Shown: positions 8,802 to 16,447, counted from the stretch's first letter. The stretch is 35,184 bases of DNA from Coriobacteriia bacterium (GCA_030651905.1 JAUSBS010000018.1:1-35184); one strand, 5' to 3'. Translations and numbers: made by a program. The notes: generated from the sequence alone by a model not told the origin.

Positions 8802-9740
8802 CTAGAGTGCGAAGTCCTTCGTGCCGTTGAAGACCGCGACGGCGTCCGCGACGCTGTAGTCACCGAGCGTGATCGCCGAGATCGCCTTGGTCAGCCGCAC
8901 AGCCTCATCCAGCGAGCGCTGGTGGATGTTGCGGCCGGTGGCGTTGCCCGTGGCGCCGCCCACGTGTATCTGCTCCCAGAGCTGGCTGAGGAACGTGTCG
9001 GCGTCGACCGTCGAGCCGCCCGCGCAGACCAGGCCGGTGCGTCCGGCCGCGGCCGCGGCTTCCTTGAGCTTGTCGGCAGAGCTGCCGGTGTCGTCGCCCT
9101 TCGGAGGGTTGACCTTCACGAAGTCGGAGCCGAGACAGCACGCCGCGCCGGCCGCGCCGGCGATGAGATGCGCGTCCTTCTCGTTGCCCACGGCCTTGCC
9201 GCGCGGATAGATCCACAACACGACGAGCATGCCGATGGAATGCGCGTCAGCGATGAGCTGGCCGGCCTCGGTCATCATGGACGCCTCGTACTCGCTGCCC
9301 AGGTAGATCGTGTAGCCGATGCCGACCACGTTGACGCCGTTGTCGCGCAAGTCGAGCACGGTCTGGATGTCGTAGAGCTGCGGGCTGTACGGGTCCTCCT
9401 GCGAAGTCGGCACGAGGTGCGTCTTCGAGTTCATCTTCACGAGGTAGTTGATGTCCGGGTAGTCAGCCGCATAGTGCGCGATGAGTCCGCGCTGACCGGC
9501 CAGGATGCCGATGACGCCCTGGTCGCCGATCTTGAACAGGTGCTCGGGCTCGGCGTCGTCCGCGGCGATGCCTTCGCCGTAGAAGTCGTCGTTGAGATGC
9601 TCGACCTTCTGGTCACAGGCGAACAGCATGAGCCGTCCGGTGCCCTGCGTGGCCTTCATGTAGTTGTCGATGTAGGTGTCGCGAACGGCGGCCGGAACGT
9701 CGGCCGGAACGCGGACCTGGTCACGGGTGAGCTTCGGCAT
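8802..9740 (-). CDS. class I fructose-bisphosphate aldolase (archaeal/DhnA type)
   Basis: A 312-residue DeoC/LacD/DhnA-superfamily aldolase of the archaeal class I type. It cleaves fructose 1,6-bisphosphate into dihydroxyacetone phosphate and glyceraldehyde 3-phosphate through a Schiff base. The lysine expected to form that base is K209 in DFVKVNPP. The phosphate-binding C-terminal barrel segments CAGGSTVDADTF and GGATGNATGRNIHQR are present. ATG 9740 has AGGAGGGA upstream, a strong ribosome site. It lies just upstream of accD-accA-pfp but is separated by a hairpin and a probable promoter. With the PPi-type phosphofructokinase it covers two successive steps of upper glycolysis. Close relatives include 2-amino-3,7-dideoxy-heptulosonate synthases, a less likely alternative given the context. 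Confidence 0.88.
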   Translation of the reverse strand: MPKLTRDQVRVPADVPAAVRDTYIDNYMKATQGTGRLMLFACDQKVEHLNDDFYGEGIAADDAEPEHLFKIGDQGVIGILAGQRGLIAHYAADYPDINYLVKMNSKTHLVPTSQEDPYSPQLYDIQTVLDLRDNGVNVVGIGYTIYLGSEYEASMMTEAGQLIADAHSIGMLVVLWIYPRGKAVGNEKDAHLIAGAAGAACCLGSDFVKVNPPKGDDTGSSADKLKEAAAAAGRTGLVCAGGSTVDADTFLSQLWEQIHVGGATGNATGRNIHQRSLDEAVRLTKAISAITLGDYSVADAVAVFNGTKDFAL

Positions 9741-9783
9741 GTGTACTGGTCCCTCCTCATGGGTCGCACGATGTCGCTGCTAC

Positions 9784-9812
9784 AGGGTAGGCGAAGCGCA
9801 GGTGCTTTTCTA
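9784..9812 (-). promoter_or_regulatory. weak candidate promoter for the class I aldolase
   Basis: On the minus strand TAGAAA (9807-9812) and TACCCT (9784-9789) are separated by exactly 17 nt, giving a predicted start near 9777 and a leader of about 37 nt containing the AGGAGGG site. The hexamers match consensus only partly (four and three of six), so this is a spacing-based suggestion. Confidence 0.28.
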
Positions 9813-9825
9813 GCGCGTCGGGGCG

Positions 9826-10302
9826 TCAGGGGCGCCCCGGGAGCTCACGTTCCATGCGGACGTGGGGCAGGAACGTGCGCGGCATCGGGAACGGCTCGAG
9901 GCTCACGACGCGGAAGCCCGCGCGCTCGTAGAGCGCCACGGCCGTCAGCCGCGCGTTGAGGTACACATGGGGCAGTCCCGATCCGATCGCGAGATCCAGA
10001 AGTTGCGAGACGAGCGCCGTCCCGACCCCGCGGTGCCGGAACTCCGGGTAGACGGCGACCTGACGCAGGTGGCCCCAGTCGCCTTCGATGAGCAGCCGCG
10101 CATACCCGATCACCAGGCCGTCGCTGAGCGCCACGAGGTGGTGCGAGCCCGGGTCCGCGTTGCCCCAGTCGTCGTTGCGGCTCACGTCGAACGGCCGGTG
10201 CAGCGTCTCGTAGCACAGGTCGGCGACCTCGCGCATCAGCGGATCGTCGCCAGCGACGTAGCGCAGGGTGATGCCCCCGGGAACCAGCGCATCCGCCGGC
10301 AC
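9826..10302 (-). CDS. GNAT family N-acetyltransferase
   Basis: A 158-residue single-domain GNAT acetyltransferase that would move an acetyl group from acetyl-CoA to an unknown amine. The core strand LRQVAVYPEFRHRGVGTALV carries the acetyl-CoA pyrophosphate loop R-x-x-G-V-G (R-H-R-G-V-G). The motif B region (VYLNARLTAVALYERAGFRVV) follows. The layout resembles ElaA-like and small general GNAT proteins. The start is GTG 10302, five nt after the nadE stop, with GGGG upstream, so it is probably co-transcribed with nadE. The substrate cannot be read from the sequence. Confidence 0.88.
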   Translation of the reverse strand: MPADALVPGGITLRYVAGDDPLMREVADLCYETLHRPFDVSRNDDWGNADPGSHHLVALSDGLVIGYARLLIEGDWGHLRQVAVYPEFRHRGVGTALVSQLLDLAIGSGLPHVYLNARLTAVALYERAGFRVVSLEPFPMPRTFLPHVRMERELPGRP

Positions 10303-10307
10303 GCTGA

Positions 10308-11924
10308 TCAGCCCCGGTACCGGTTCGTGACGGGCATCCGCCTGTCCTTGCCGAACGCCTTCGGCGTCACGCGGATCCCCATCGGCCCCTGGCGCCGCTT
10401 GTATTCGGCCGCGTCCACGAGCCGCGCGATGCGCGCCACGAGGTCCGCGTCGAATCCCTCAGCGACGATCTCGTCTCGCGACATGTCCTGCTCGATGTAG
10501 CGGCGCAGCACGGCGTCGAGGATGTCGTACGGCGGCAGCGAATCGGTGTCTTGCTGGCCGGGCCGCAGCTCCGCCGACGGAGGCTTCGTGATGCTCGCGG
10601 CGGGGATCACTTCCGCGCCGAGGTTCCGCCAGCGCGCGAGGTCGTAGACCCTCGTCTTGTAGAGGTCCTTGATCGGCGCGAAGCCGCCGACCATGTCGCC
10701 GTAGAGCGTCGAATAGCCGACCGAGAGCTCGGACTTGTTGCCCGTGGCCAGCACGATCCATCCGAACTTGTTCGACAGCGCCATGAGCAGCGTCCCGCGG
10801 ATGCGCGCCTGCAAGTTCTCCTCGGTGATGTCGGGCTCACGGCCCTCGAAGGAGCCCGCCAGCGTGTCGAGAAGCGCGGCGAAGGGCTCCTCGACCGGCA
10901 GGGTGCGGCATTCGATACCGAGGTTCGCGCACAGCGACGCCGCATCGGCGAGACTGCCCGGCGACGAGTAGCGAGACGGCATCATGACGCCGTGTACGTG
11001 CTCGGGTCCGAGCGCGTCGGCCGCCAGCACGGCGGTGAGCGCGGAGTCGATACCACCAGAGAGACCGACCACCACGTCGCGGAAGCCGTTCTTGCGGATG
11101 TAGTCGCGAAGGCCCGAACACAGCGCGCGGTAGACCTCCTCCTCGCCGTCGAGACGCCGCTCCACGCGCGAGCCCGCGCCCGCGGGCAGGAGCGCTCCCG
11201 CCTCGGGCACATCAACGACGAGCAGGTCCTCCTCAAAGGCGAGCGCCCGCGCTTGGACGCTGCCGTCGGGGCCGATCACGACCGACCGCCCGTCGAAGAC
11301 CAGCTCGTCCTGGCCGCCGACCAGATTGCAGTACGCGAGCCACACGCCGTTGTCCGCTGCCCGCTTCGCCAGCATGGCCTCGCGCTCCACGCCCTTGCCC
11401 GCATGGAACGGCGACGCCGAGATGTTGAGCAGCAGCCTCTCGCCGAGCCCCACCGCCTCCGCGGCCAGCTCCGGCAGCCACACGTCCTCGCAGATCGTGA
11501 GGGCCGTGCGAACACCCTCGATGTCGGCCGAGAGAGGGACGTCGCCGGGTGCGAAGTAGCGCGCCTCGTCGAAGACGCCGTAGTTCGGCAGCCTGTGCTT
11601 GCGGTACACGGCCTCGACCCGCCCCGCGCGGCACAACGCCGCCGCGTTGTAGAGCACGTCGCCGTCGCGGTCCACGAAGCCGACGAGGGCGGCGATCCCG
11701 GTGCAGGCCGCGGCCACGCGACCGAGCGCGTCGATCCCGTCGTCCACGAAGTGGTCCTTGGCGAGCAGGTCCTCGGGCGGATAGCCGCTGATCGCCAACT
11801 CGGGCAGCAGCACGAGATGGGCGCCCTGCGCGGCAGCGGCGCGGATGGCATCCACGATCGCGCGGGCGTTGGCGTCGATGTCGCCGACGGTCGTGTCGAT
11901 CTGTGCGAGCGCGATGCGCGGCAT
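10308..11924 (-). CDS. nadE: glutamine-dependent NAD(+) synthetase
   Basis: A 538-residue two-domain enzyme making NAD+ from deamido-NAD+, ATP and glutamine, releasing AMP and PPi. The N-terminal nitrilase-fold glutaminase has its Glu-Lys-Cys triad in LLPELAISGYP, YRKHRLPNYGVFDE and LTICEDVWLPE. The C-terminal synthetase domain has the ATP pyrophosphatase loop GLSGGIDSALTAV, then LATGNKSELSVGYSTLYGDM and the C-terminal GIRVTPKAFGKDRRMPVTNRY. The open frame continues far upstream to 12479, but that part is a shadow of the opposite-strand receiver gene. ATG 11924 (MPRIALAQ) matches where this family begins. The ribosome site is poor. It is followed by the GNAT gene. Confidence 0.96.
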   Translation of the reverse strand: MPRIALAQIDTTVGDIDANARAIVDAIRAAAAQGAHLVLLPELAISGYPPEDLLAKDHFVDDGIDALGRVAAACTGIAALVGFVDRDGDVLYNAAALCRAGRVEAVYRKHRLPNYGVFDEARYFAPGDVPLSADIEGVRTALTICEDVWLPELAAEAVGLGERLLLNISASPFHAGKGVEREAMLAKRAADNGVWLAYCNLVGGQDELVFDGRSVVIGPDGSVQARALAFEEDLLVVDVPEAGALLPAGAGSRVERRLDGEEEVYRALCSGLRDYIRKNGFRDVVVGLSGGIDSALTAVLAADALGPEHVHGVMMPSRYSSPGSLADAASLCANLGIECRTLPVEEPFAALLDTLAGSFEGREPDITEENLQARIRGTLLMALSNKFGWIVLATGNKSELSVGYSTLYGDMVGGFAPIKDLYKTRVYDLARWRNLGAEVIPAASITKPPSAELRPGQQDTDSLPPYDILDAVLRRYIEQDMSRDEIVAEGFDADLVARIARLVDAAEYKRRQGPMGIRVTPKAFGKDRRMPVTNRYRG

Positions 11925-11970
11925 CTTCTTGGCCAGCGACCTTCCCGTGAGTGCCAGGGTCCCCTTGGCG

Positions 11971-11976
11971 AATGTA
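11971..11976 (-). promoter_or_regulatory. candidate extended -10 promoter for nadE
   Basis: The minus strand reads TGGTACATT, a TGn element with TACATT (four of six matches). It would start RNA near 11964, about 40 nt before the nadE ATG, inside the 162-nt divergent gap between nadE and the receiver gene. No clear -35 is visible. I found no equally good promoter for the plus-strand gene in this gap. Confidence 0.33.
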
Positions 11977-12086
11977 CCACGACCGGCGGCGGCCCCCACA
12001 TCGCAGGAAACGTACTTCGTGTGTCGAATATCACAAAGGCACGCTTCCCTCGGAGTCGTGCGCGTGAGACAGCCAAGGAGGTCCCT

Positions 12087-12458
12087 ATGGCCGGCGAGAC
12101 GATACTGATCGCCGACGACAACCGCCAGATCCGCATGCTGGTGACCGCCAGCCTGCGCACGGGCGGCTATGTGCTCATCGAGGCCGAGAACGGCGAGATC
12201 GCTCTCGAGAAGGCGATCGCGAACCACCCCGACCTCGTGTTGCTGGACGTCACGATGCCGAAGCTCGACGGCTTCGAGGTGCTGCACTTCCTGCACAAGC
12301 GACCGGACACGGCCGACGTGAAGGTCGTCATGCTGACGACGGCGTCGACGAAGGAAGACATCCAGACGGGGTACTCCGAGGGTGCGGTCGACTACCTCGT
12401 CAAACCGTTCGAGCCCGCACGTCTGCGTGAGGCCGTCGACAAGGCCCTTCACGGCTGA
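12087..12458 (+). CDS. single-domain response regulator (CheY-like receiver)
   Basis: A 123-residue stand-alone receiver domain with no output domain. The acidic pair is D10-D11, the phosphoacceptor is D54 in LVLLDVTMP, the conserved Ser/Thr lies in MLTTAS, and the conserved lysine is in YLVKPFEP. All residues needed for phosphorylation are present. The start ATG 12087 has a perfect AAGGAGG six nt upstream. It is divergent from nadE and convergent with the cobalamin-binding protein gene, with only 13 bp between the two stops. No histidine kinase is in the window. As a CheY/Spo0F-type protein it must act by protein-protein contact; its partner is unknown. The opposing sensor-like gene is a possible functional neighbour, which is inference. 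Confidence 0.95.
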   Translation: MAGETILIADDNRQIRMLVTASLRTGGYVLIEAENGEIALEKAIANHPDLVLLDVTMPKLDGFEVLHFLHKRPDTADVKVVMLTTASTKEDIQTGYSEGAVDYLVKPFEPARLREAVDKALHG

Positions 12459-12471
12459 ACCGGCGTGCTCC

Positions 12472-13542
12472 TCACGCACCGCAGAGCGTTCGCGCTGTGC
12501 GAACCGCCCCGGTCGCCTCGGGAGCCCATCCGTCCGCGTCGAGCGCGCGCCACAGACTCGGGACCGTGTTGAACGGCCGCCCGCCCACGATGACCTTGGC
12601 GCCGCGCCCGGCCTCGGTCCTGCGGACCGCCTCGACGGCCATTCGCAGGTCGGTCAGGTGGGGTGCCATCGTGGCGGACAACGCGACGACGTCGGGTTTG
12701 AACTCCTCGACCGCCGAGACGATCGCACCGAGAGGCGTGTTGGCTCCCAGATAGTGCGTGTCCCAGCCGCCGAGATCGAAGTGGTCCGACACCATCCGGA
12801 CACCGATCTCGTGCAGTTCGGGACCGACCGCGGCGATCACGACGCTCCTGCCGATCCGTTCGGTGCGACCGATGCGCGGCGACAGCGCCCCGAGAACACT
12901 CTGCGTCACGCTCGTCGCGACATGCTCCTGGCCCACGGTCACGCGGCTGGTGAGCCATAGTCTTCCTACCTCGGCTTGCACGGGCGCGATCACCTGGAGG
13001 TAGAGATCCTGAATCGACAGCCCGTCGTCCAACGCGTGCAGGGCCATTTGCGTGGCGCTGGTCCGGTCTCCGGCGAGCGCGGCGTCAAGATAGCTGACGG
13101 CGAGCGCACCGGTGACGCCGTCAGCGATGACGAACGGAGGTGGCGTGAACCCACGATCGGGCATGGCCGATACGGCGTCACGCACGACGACGTCGACGAC
13201 ATCGGCCTGACCTGGCTCGAGAACGGTCCGGCAGCCCTGAGCGACGAACTCCAGGCTCTCGATCAGCCATTCCTCGGGCAGACCGAGTCCTCCGAAGAGG
13301 ACGGCGGCCCATCCCACGTAGTCGTCGAACAGGCTCGGCTCGCCCGTCGCCAGCGCCTGCACCAGGAAATCGAGGTGGTGTCGAACGTCCCGCTCGACCG
13401 CCGCCACGGCGACGACATCCAACTGCCGCATGAGATCCGGCCGGATCGTCCGATAGCGCTCGAGGACACCTGCGGTCACGCCGTCCGTCAGCGGAGCGAG
13501 CGCCTCGCCCGCTTCGCGCAGGGCAGCCTGGTCGGGAGCCAT
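12472..13542 (-). CDS. cobalamin-binding protein with CarH-type photoreceptor motifs, no DNA-binding domain
   Basis: A 356-residue protein in three parts. Residues 1 to about 125 are a helical domain, vaguely like the N-terminal helical bundles of Rsb-type co-antagonists. Residues about 137-222 are a four-helix B12 cap. Residues about 228-345 are a Rossmann-like B12-binding domain. The cap contains W196-x9-E206-H207, and the Rossmann part contains E242-L-H244-E-I-G247 (ExHxxG). These two motifs mark the adenosylcobalamin light-sensing module of CarH/LitR, with H244 as predicted lower cobalt ligand. Ordinary methyltransferase modules have DxHxxG and lack the W-x9-EH motif. No MerR-type helix-turn-helix and no methyltransferase domain is present. 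ATG 13542 (MAPDQ) follows AGGGACG, 13 nt after the stop of a membrane coiled-coil gene. B12 binding is well supported; light sensing is inference. Confidence 0.86.
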   Translation of the reverse strand: MAPDQAALREAGEALAPLTDGVTAGVLERYRTIRPDLMRQLDVVAVAAVERDVRHHLDFLVQALATGEPSLFDDYVGWAAVLFGGLGLPEEWLIESLEFVAQGCRTVLEPGQADVVDVVVRDAVSAMPDRGFTPPPFVIADGVTGALAVSYLDAALAGDRTSATQMALHALDDGLSIQDLYLQVIAPVQAEVGRLWLTSRVTVGQEHVATSVTQSVLGALSPRIGRTERIGRSVVIAAVGPELHEIGVRMVSDHFDLGGWDTHYLGANTPLGAIVSAVEEFKPDVVALSATMAPHLTDLRMAVEAVRRTEAGRGAKVIVGGRPFNTVPSLWRALDADGWAPEATGAVRTARTLCGA

Positions 13543-13555
13543 GATGGGCGCGTCC

Positions 13556-14395
13556 CTACTTGACCTCGAACGTCCACGCCGAGACACCGGGCATCTCGAA
13601 CTTGCTCGTGCCGATGTAGCCGGTGGCGTAGTAGCGATAGACGCCCTTCTTGGCGGGGGCCTTGACCGAACGCTTCCAGGTCGTGATGCCGCCTGTGGTG
13701 GTCGATTTGGTGAGGCTGTAGGTCGCGCTGTAGGAGGCGACCAGACCGGTGCCGATGATCTTCATCTGCACCTTGGTGGCACTACCCTGGACCTTGGCCT
13801 GAAGTGCGAGCGTGTGGCTCGCCTCGACGGATGTCGGGCTGACCGTACGCTCCGTGATGGTGAGGAGCGTGGTGGACTTGGCCGCGGTCAGGGCCGCGGT
13901 CGCGGAGGCGAGGTCGGACGTGAGCTGGGTGTTCTGGGCGGCGAGCGCCGCGATCGAACCCTCGGCAGACGCGAGCTGCGTCTGTGCCTGGGCCAGCTGG
14001 TCGGCGGTCGAAGTCATGCTCTGCTCGGCTGCGGTAAGGCGCGTCTCGAGCTTGCGGATGTCCGCGAGCAGCGTGGTGCGCTGCCACACGAGAACGCCGC
14101 CACCGATCGCAAGGCCGATGACCAGCGCCAGTGCAAGGAAGCCCCAGAACGCTCCCCGGGATATGCGCATACCGTCCATTGAATGGCTCCCTTGTCTGCG
14201 GACCGGTGCGGCTCCGCGCCGCCCGGCTGACGTGCCCCGCTCTTCGATCGGCTCGTCCAGCGCGAAGTCGGGTTCAGGCTCCGGCGCGGCCGCAGCGGCC
14301 GCGGGAGACCCCGACCAATCGACGTCCGAGAGAACGCCGTCGTCGACTCCGGCTCTGTCTTCGCCCGATGCGGGCGGATACCAGTCAGACACCAT
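13556..14395 (-). CDS. membrane-anchored coiled-coil protein with C-terminal beta domain
   Basis: A 279-residue protein I cannot assign to a named family. Residues 1-80 are hydrophilic, acidic and Ala/Pro-rich, with a small Gly/Arg patch. A single transmembrane helix follows at about 81-104 (GAFWGFLALALVIGLAIGGG). A coiled coil runs to about 185, with Q/A/T/L-rich heptads such as LAQAQTQLASAEGSIAAL. The C-terminal 90 residues are beta-rich with a Tyr-rich pattern (SYSATYSL...GVYRYYATGYIG) and look like an immunoglobulin-type extracellular domain. Topology is probably N-in, C-out. The start ATG 14395 has a modest GGAAAGG; the frame is open 60 codons upstream, but that part is Arg-rich shadow sequence. 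It is first in a two-gene unit with the cobalamin-binding protein, so an envelope partner is possible. Confidence 0.78.
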   Translation of the reverse strand: MVSDWYPPASGEDRAGVDDGVLSDVDWSGSPAAAAAAPEPEPDFALDEPIEERGTSAGRRGAAPVRRQGSHSMDGMRISRGAFWGFLALALVIGLAIGGGVLVWQRTTLLADIRKLETRLTAAEQSMTSTADQLAQAQTQLASAEGSIAALAAQNTQLTSDLASATAALTAAKSTTLLTITERTVSPTSVEASHTLALQAKVQGSATKVQMKIIGTGLVASYSATYSLTKSTTTGGITTWKRSVKAPAKKGVYRYYATGYIGTSKFEMPGVSAWTFEVK

Positions 14396-14539
14396 GTACC
14401 GCCTTTCCGATCTCGCGCGTGATTCCTCGAGCGGTGCTCCGACGGCAGTTCCCCCCGCTCGCCGGTCCCACCCATCGTAGAGACACAGTACACGAACCCG
14501 CGCGAGCCGACAGCACCTCACCGTGTCTCGCAGCGCGCT
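14396..14539. other. intergenic stretch with no recognisable feature
   Basis: This region lies between the trpB terminator hairpin and the start of the coiled-coil gene. It should hold that gene's promoter. I see TACGAT and TACTGT hexamers on the minus strand, but neither has an acceptable -35 partner, so no promoter is called. Confidence 0.5.
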
Positions 14540-14573
14540 GCGGCGGGGCCGTCCCGACGGACGGCCCCGCCGC
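14540..14573 (-). terminator. GC-rich hairpin downstream of trpB
   Basis: A perfect 13-bp inverted repeat (GCGGCGGGGCCGT / ACGGCCCCGCCGC) with an 8-nt loop lies 11 nt after the trpB stop. No U tract follows on the minus strand. The GGCCCCG core is shared with the hairpin at 8744-8773. It is the strongest simple hairpin in the window and probably ends the trpB transcript. Confidence 0.7.
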
Positions 14574-14584
14574 ATGCGGAAAGA

Positions 14585-15952
14585 CTACTCAGGCTGGCAG
14601 AGTGTGGCGCCTGCCGCGAAGTCGAAGTCCTTCAGCTCGCCCTTGTTGTACGCGGCGTACGCGGCCAGGTCGAAGTGCCCGTGGCCCGAAAGGTTGAACA
14701 GGACGACCTTGTCCTCGCCGGCGGCCTGGGCCGCCTTCGCCTCGATGATCGCCGCGAGGATCGCGTGGCTCGACTCCGGTGCGGGCAGGATGCCCTCTGC
14801 GCGCGCGAACTGTACAGCGGCAGCGAAGCACGCCGTCTGGTCGACGGCCACTGCCTCGGCCTCGCCCTCGTGGACGAGCTGGCTCACGAGCGGCGAGTCG
14901 CCATGATACCGCAGACCTCCTGCGTGGATGCCGGCGGGCACGAAGTCGTGTCCGAGCGTGTACATGAGCATCTGCGGCGTCATGCCGGCCTCGTCGCCGA
15001 GGTCGTAGCGGTACTCACCAGCGGTGAGCGTGGGACAGGCTTTCGGCTCGACCGCGAGCAGGCGCGCGTTGCTCTTGCCCTGGAGCTTGCGGTGGTAGTA
15101 CGGGAACGCCAGCCCTGCGAAGTTGCTGCCGCCGCCGACGCACGCGATGACGACGTCCGGCTCCTCGTCGGCGAGCGCCATCTGCTCGATGGCCTCAAGA
15201 CCGATGATGGACTGATGGATACACACGTGGTTGAGCACGCTTCCGAGGGCGTAGTGCGTTCCCGGGTCCTTGAGCGCGACTTCGACGGCCTCGGAGATCG
15301 CGATGCCGAGCGAGCCGGTGGAGTCCGGATCCATCGCGAGCACGTGCCGGCCGGCATCGGTCAGGTTCGTCGGCGACGCGTGCACTGTGGCGCCGTAGGT
15401 CTCCATGAGGATGCGGCGATAGGGCTTCTGCTCGTAGCTGACCTTGACCATGAAGACCTCGACCTCGATGCCGTAGAGCGCACCGGCGATCGAGAGCGCG
15501 CTGCCCCACTGGCCCGCGCCGGTCTCGGTCGAGATCTTCGTGATCCCCTCCTGCTTGTTGTAGTACGCCTGCGGTATGGCGGTGTTGGGCTTGTGCGAGC
15601 CGGCGGGGCTCACGCCCTCGTACTTGTAGAAGATCTTGACGCCGGCGGGCAGGCCCAGGTCCTTCTCGAGCTGCCGGGCGCGAAGCAGCGGGGAGGGACG
15701 GTACGCCTTGTACACGTCGATGACCGCGCCCGGGATGTCGATCCAGCGATCCGTGGACATCTCCTGCTTGAGGCACTCCATCGGGAAGATCGAGGCCAGC
15801 CGCTCGCCGACCTGGTCGGGCGTGAGCTCGGTTCCATCCGGCCCGAACGCCTTGGGCGGCGCCGGCGGGTTCTTCAGGTCCGGCATGACGTTGTACCAGG
15901 CTTCCGGGATCCTGGTCTCGTCGAGCCCGAACCTCGTCTTGTCGCTTCCCAT
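14585..15952 (-). CDS. trpB: tryptophan synthase beta-like protein TrpB2
   Basis: A 455-residue PLP enzyme of the TrpB2 branch, longer than ordinary TrpB (about 400). It condenses indole with serine (or O-phosphoserine in some TrpB2 proteins) to make tryptophan. K121 in AGSHKPNTA is the PLP lysine. The glycine-rich phosphate loop is in VGGGSNFAG, and STETGAGQWG is the active-site loop with the catalytic glutamate. The long N-terminal extension (about 90 residues before the SPLLRA core) is typical of TrpB2. The start is ATG 15952 with AAGGAGG upstream. No trpA or other trp gene is adjacent, so it may salvage indole or pair with a distant TrpA. A tRNA(Trp)-specific T-box leader precedes it, confirming a role tied to tryptophan supply. 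Confidence 0.96.
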   Translation of the reverse strand: MGSDKTRFGLDETRIPEAWYNVMPDLKNPPAPPKAFGPDGTELTPDQVGERLASIFPMECLKQEMSTDRWIDIPGAVIDVYKAYRPSPLLRARQLEKDLGLPAGVKIFYKYEGVSPAGSHKPNTAIPQAYYNKQEGITKISTETGAGQWGSALSIAGALYGIEVEVFMVKVSYEQKPYRRILMETYGATVHASPTNLTDAGRHVLAMDPDSTGSLGIAISEAVEVALKDPGTHYALGSVLNHVCIHQSIIGLEAIEQMALADEEPDVVIACVGGGSNFAGLAFPYYHRKLQGKSNARLLAVEPKACPTLTAGEYRYDLGDEAGMTPQMLMYTLGHDFVPAGIHAGGLRYHGDSPLVSQLVHEGEAEAVAVDQTACFAAAVQFARAEGILPAPESSHAILAAIIEAKAAQAAGEDKVVLFNLSGHGHFDLAAYAAYNKGELKDFDFAAGATLCQPE

Positions 15953-16056
15953 CGTTGTGCTCCTCCTTCGTCCGGGGCCTTGGCAGGCCGCCGTACCGGT
16001 ACGGGTCGATCCACGCCGCGCGTCGTGTACGCCACGGCCGAGGGGGCTGCGGGAGA

Positions 16057-16356
16057 ATACAAAGAGACCCCTCGTCCGTTTAGGGACGAGAGGCCTGCTC
16101 CCGTGGTGCCACCCTTATTGACCCGCACTACTGCGGATCCACTTGGTCCGAAGTACGTCGGTCGGCCCTGCCTTCGGCCACTTCCCGAGATACCCGGCCC
16201 CTTGTATCGGTGGGGATCCGCCGAGACTAGTAGGAAGTCGTCTTCCGTTGCCTCGGAGCCTCAGGGGTCCATTCTCGCCGGCCCTCCGCATCGGGTTTCC
16301 ACTGTCCCCGACTCTCTATAGCTTCGGTGCCGGGATACTACTCCCCGTCACAGGCG
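16057..16356 (-). promoter_or_regulatory. T-box riboswitch, tRNA(Trp)-specific, controlling trpB
   Basis: A complete class I T-box leader on the minus strand. From 5' to 3' it has the stem I start GACGGGGAGUAGUA (near 16349), an AGAGAG bulge (near 16315), the apical GUGGAAACCCG, and the specifier loop GAGAAUGGACC. The specifier codon is UGG at 16269-16271, meaning tryptophan. A CCGCAGUAGUGCGG hairpin and the linker GUCAAUAAGG lead to the T-box GGGUGGCACCACG (16102-16114) and the terminator. The four bases meant to pair with the tRNA end are UGGC (16108-16111). C pairs with discriminator base G73, which bacterial tRNA(Trp) carries, so specifier and T-box agree. Uncharged tRNA(Trp) should stabilise the antiterminator and switch trpB on. 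Confidence 0.94.
16068..16093 (-). terminator. T-box intrinsic terminator hairpin upstream of trpB
   Basis: On the minus strand CCUCUCGUCC and GGACGAGGGG form a 10-bp stem with one G-U pair and a six-nt loop. It is followed by a U-rich tail (UCUCUUUGUAU). Its 5' arm is the CGUCCCU segment that, in T-box leaders, pairs instead with the T-box region to form the antiterminator. It sits 115 nt before the trpB ATG. Confidence 0.88.
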
Positions 16357-16379
16357 CACGCGTGATTCGATTGGGGTGG

Positions 16380-16408
16380 AGGATACACGCCGAGGAAGCA
16401 CGATGCAA
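16380..16408 (-). promoter_or_regulatory. promoter of the T-box-trpB transcript
   Basis: On the minus strand TTGCAT (16403-16408) and TATCCT (16380-16385) are separated by exactly 17 nt, giving a predicted start near 16373. This is about 20-25 nt before the first T-box element. The gap up to the sdpI-like stop at 16448 holds nothing else that I can recognise. Confidence 0.66.
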
Positions 16409-16447
16409 CCAGGATGTCGCGGCGAAAGGCCGGGAGGGCTCGCGGGC

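Noticed and set aside
10551-12086. Long plus-strand frame running into the receiver gene
   Set aside because: The upstream part is antisense to nadE. The real receiver starts at ATG 12087 with a perfect AAGGAGG; a 512-residue N-terminal extension is not credible.
11925-12479. N-terminal extension of NadE reaching 12479
   Set aside because: It reads antisense through the receiver gene and its Shine-Dalgarno; NadE family proteins begin at MPRIALAQ.
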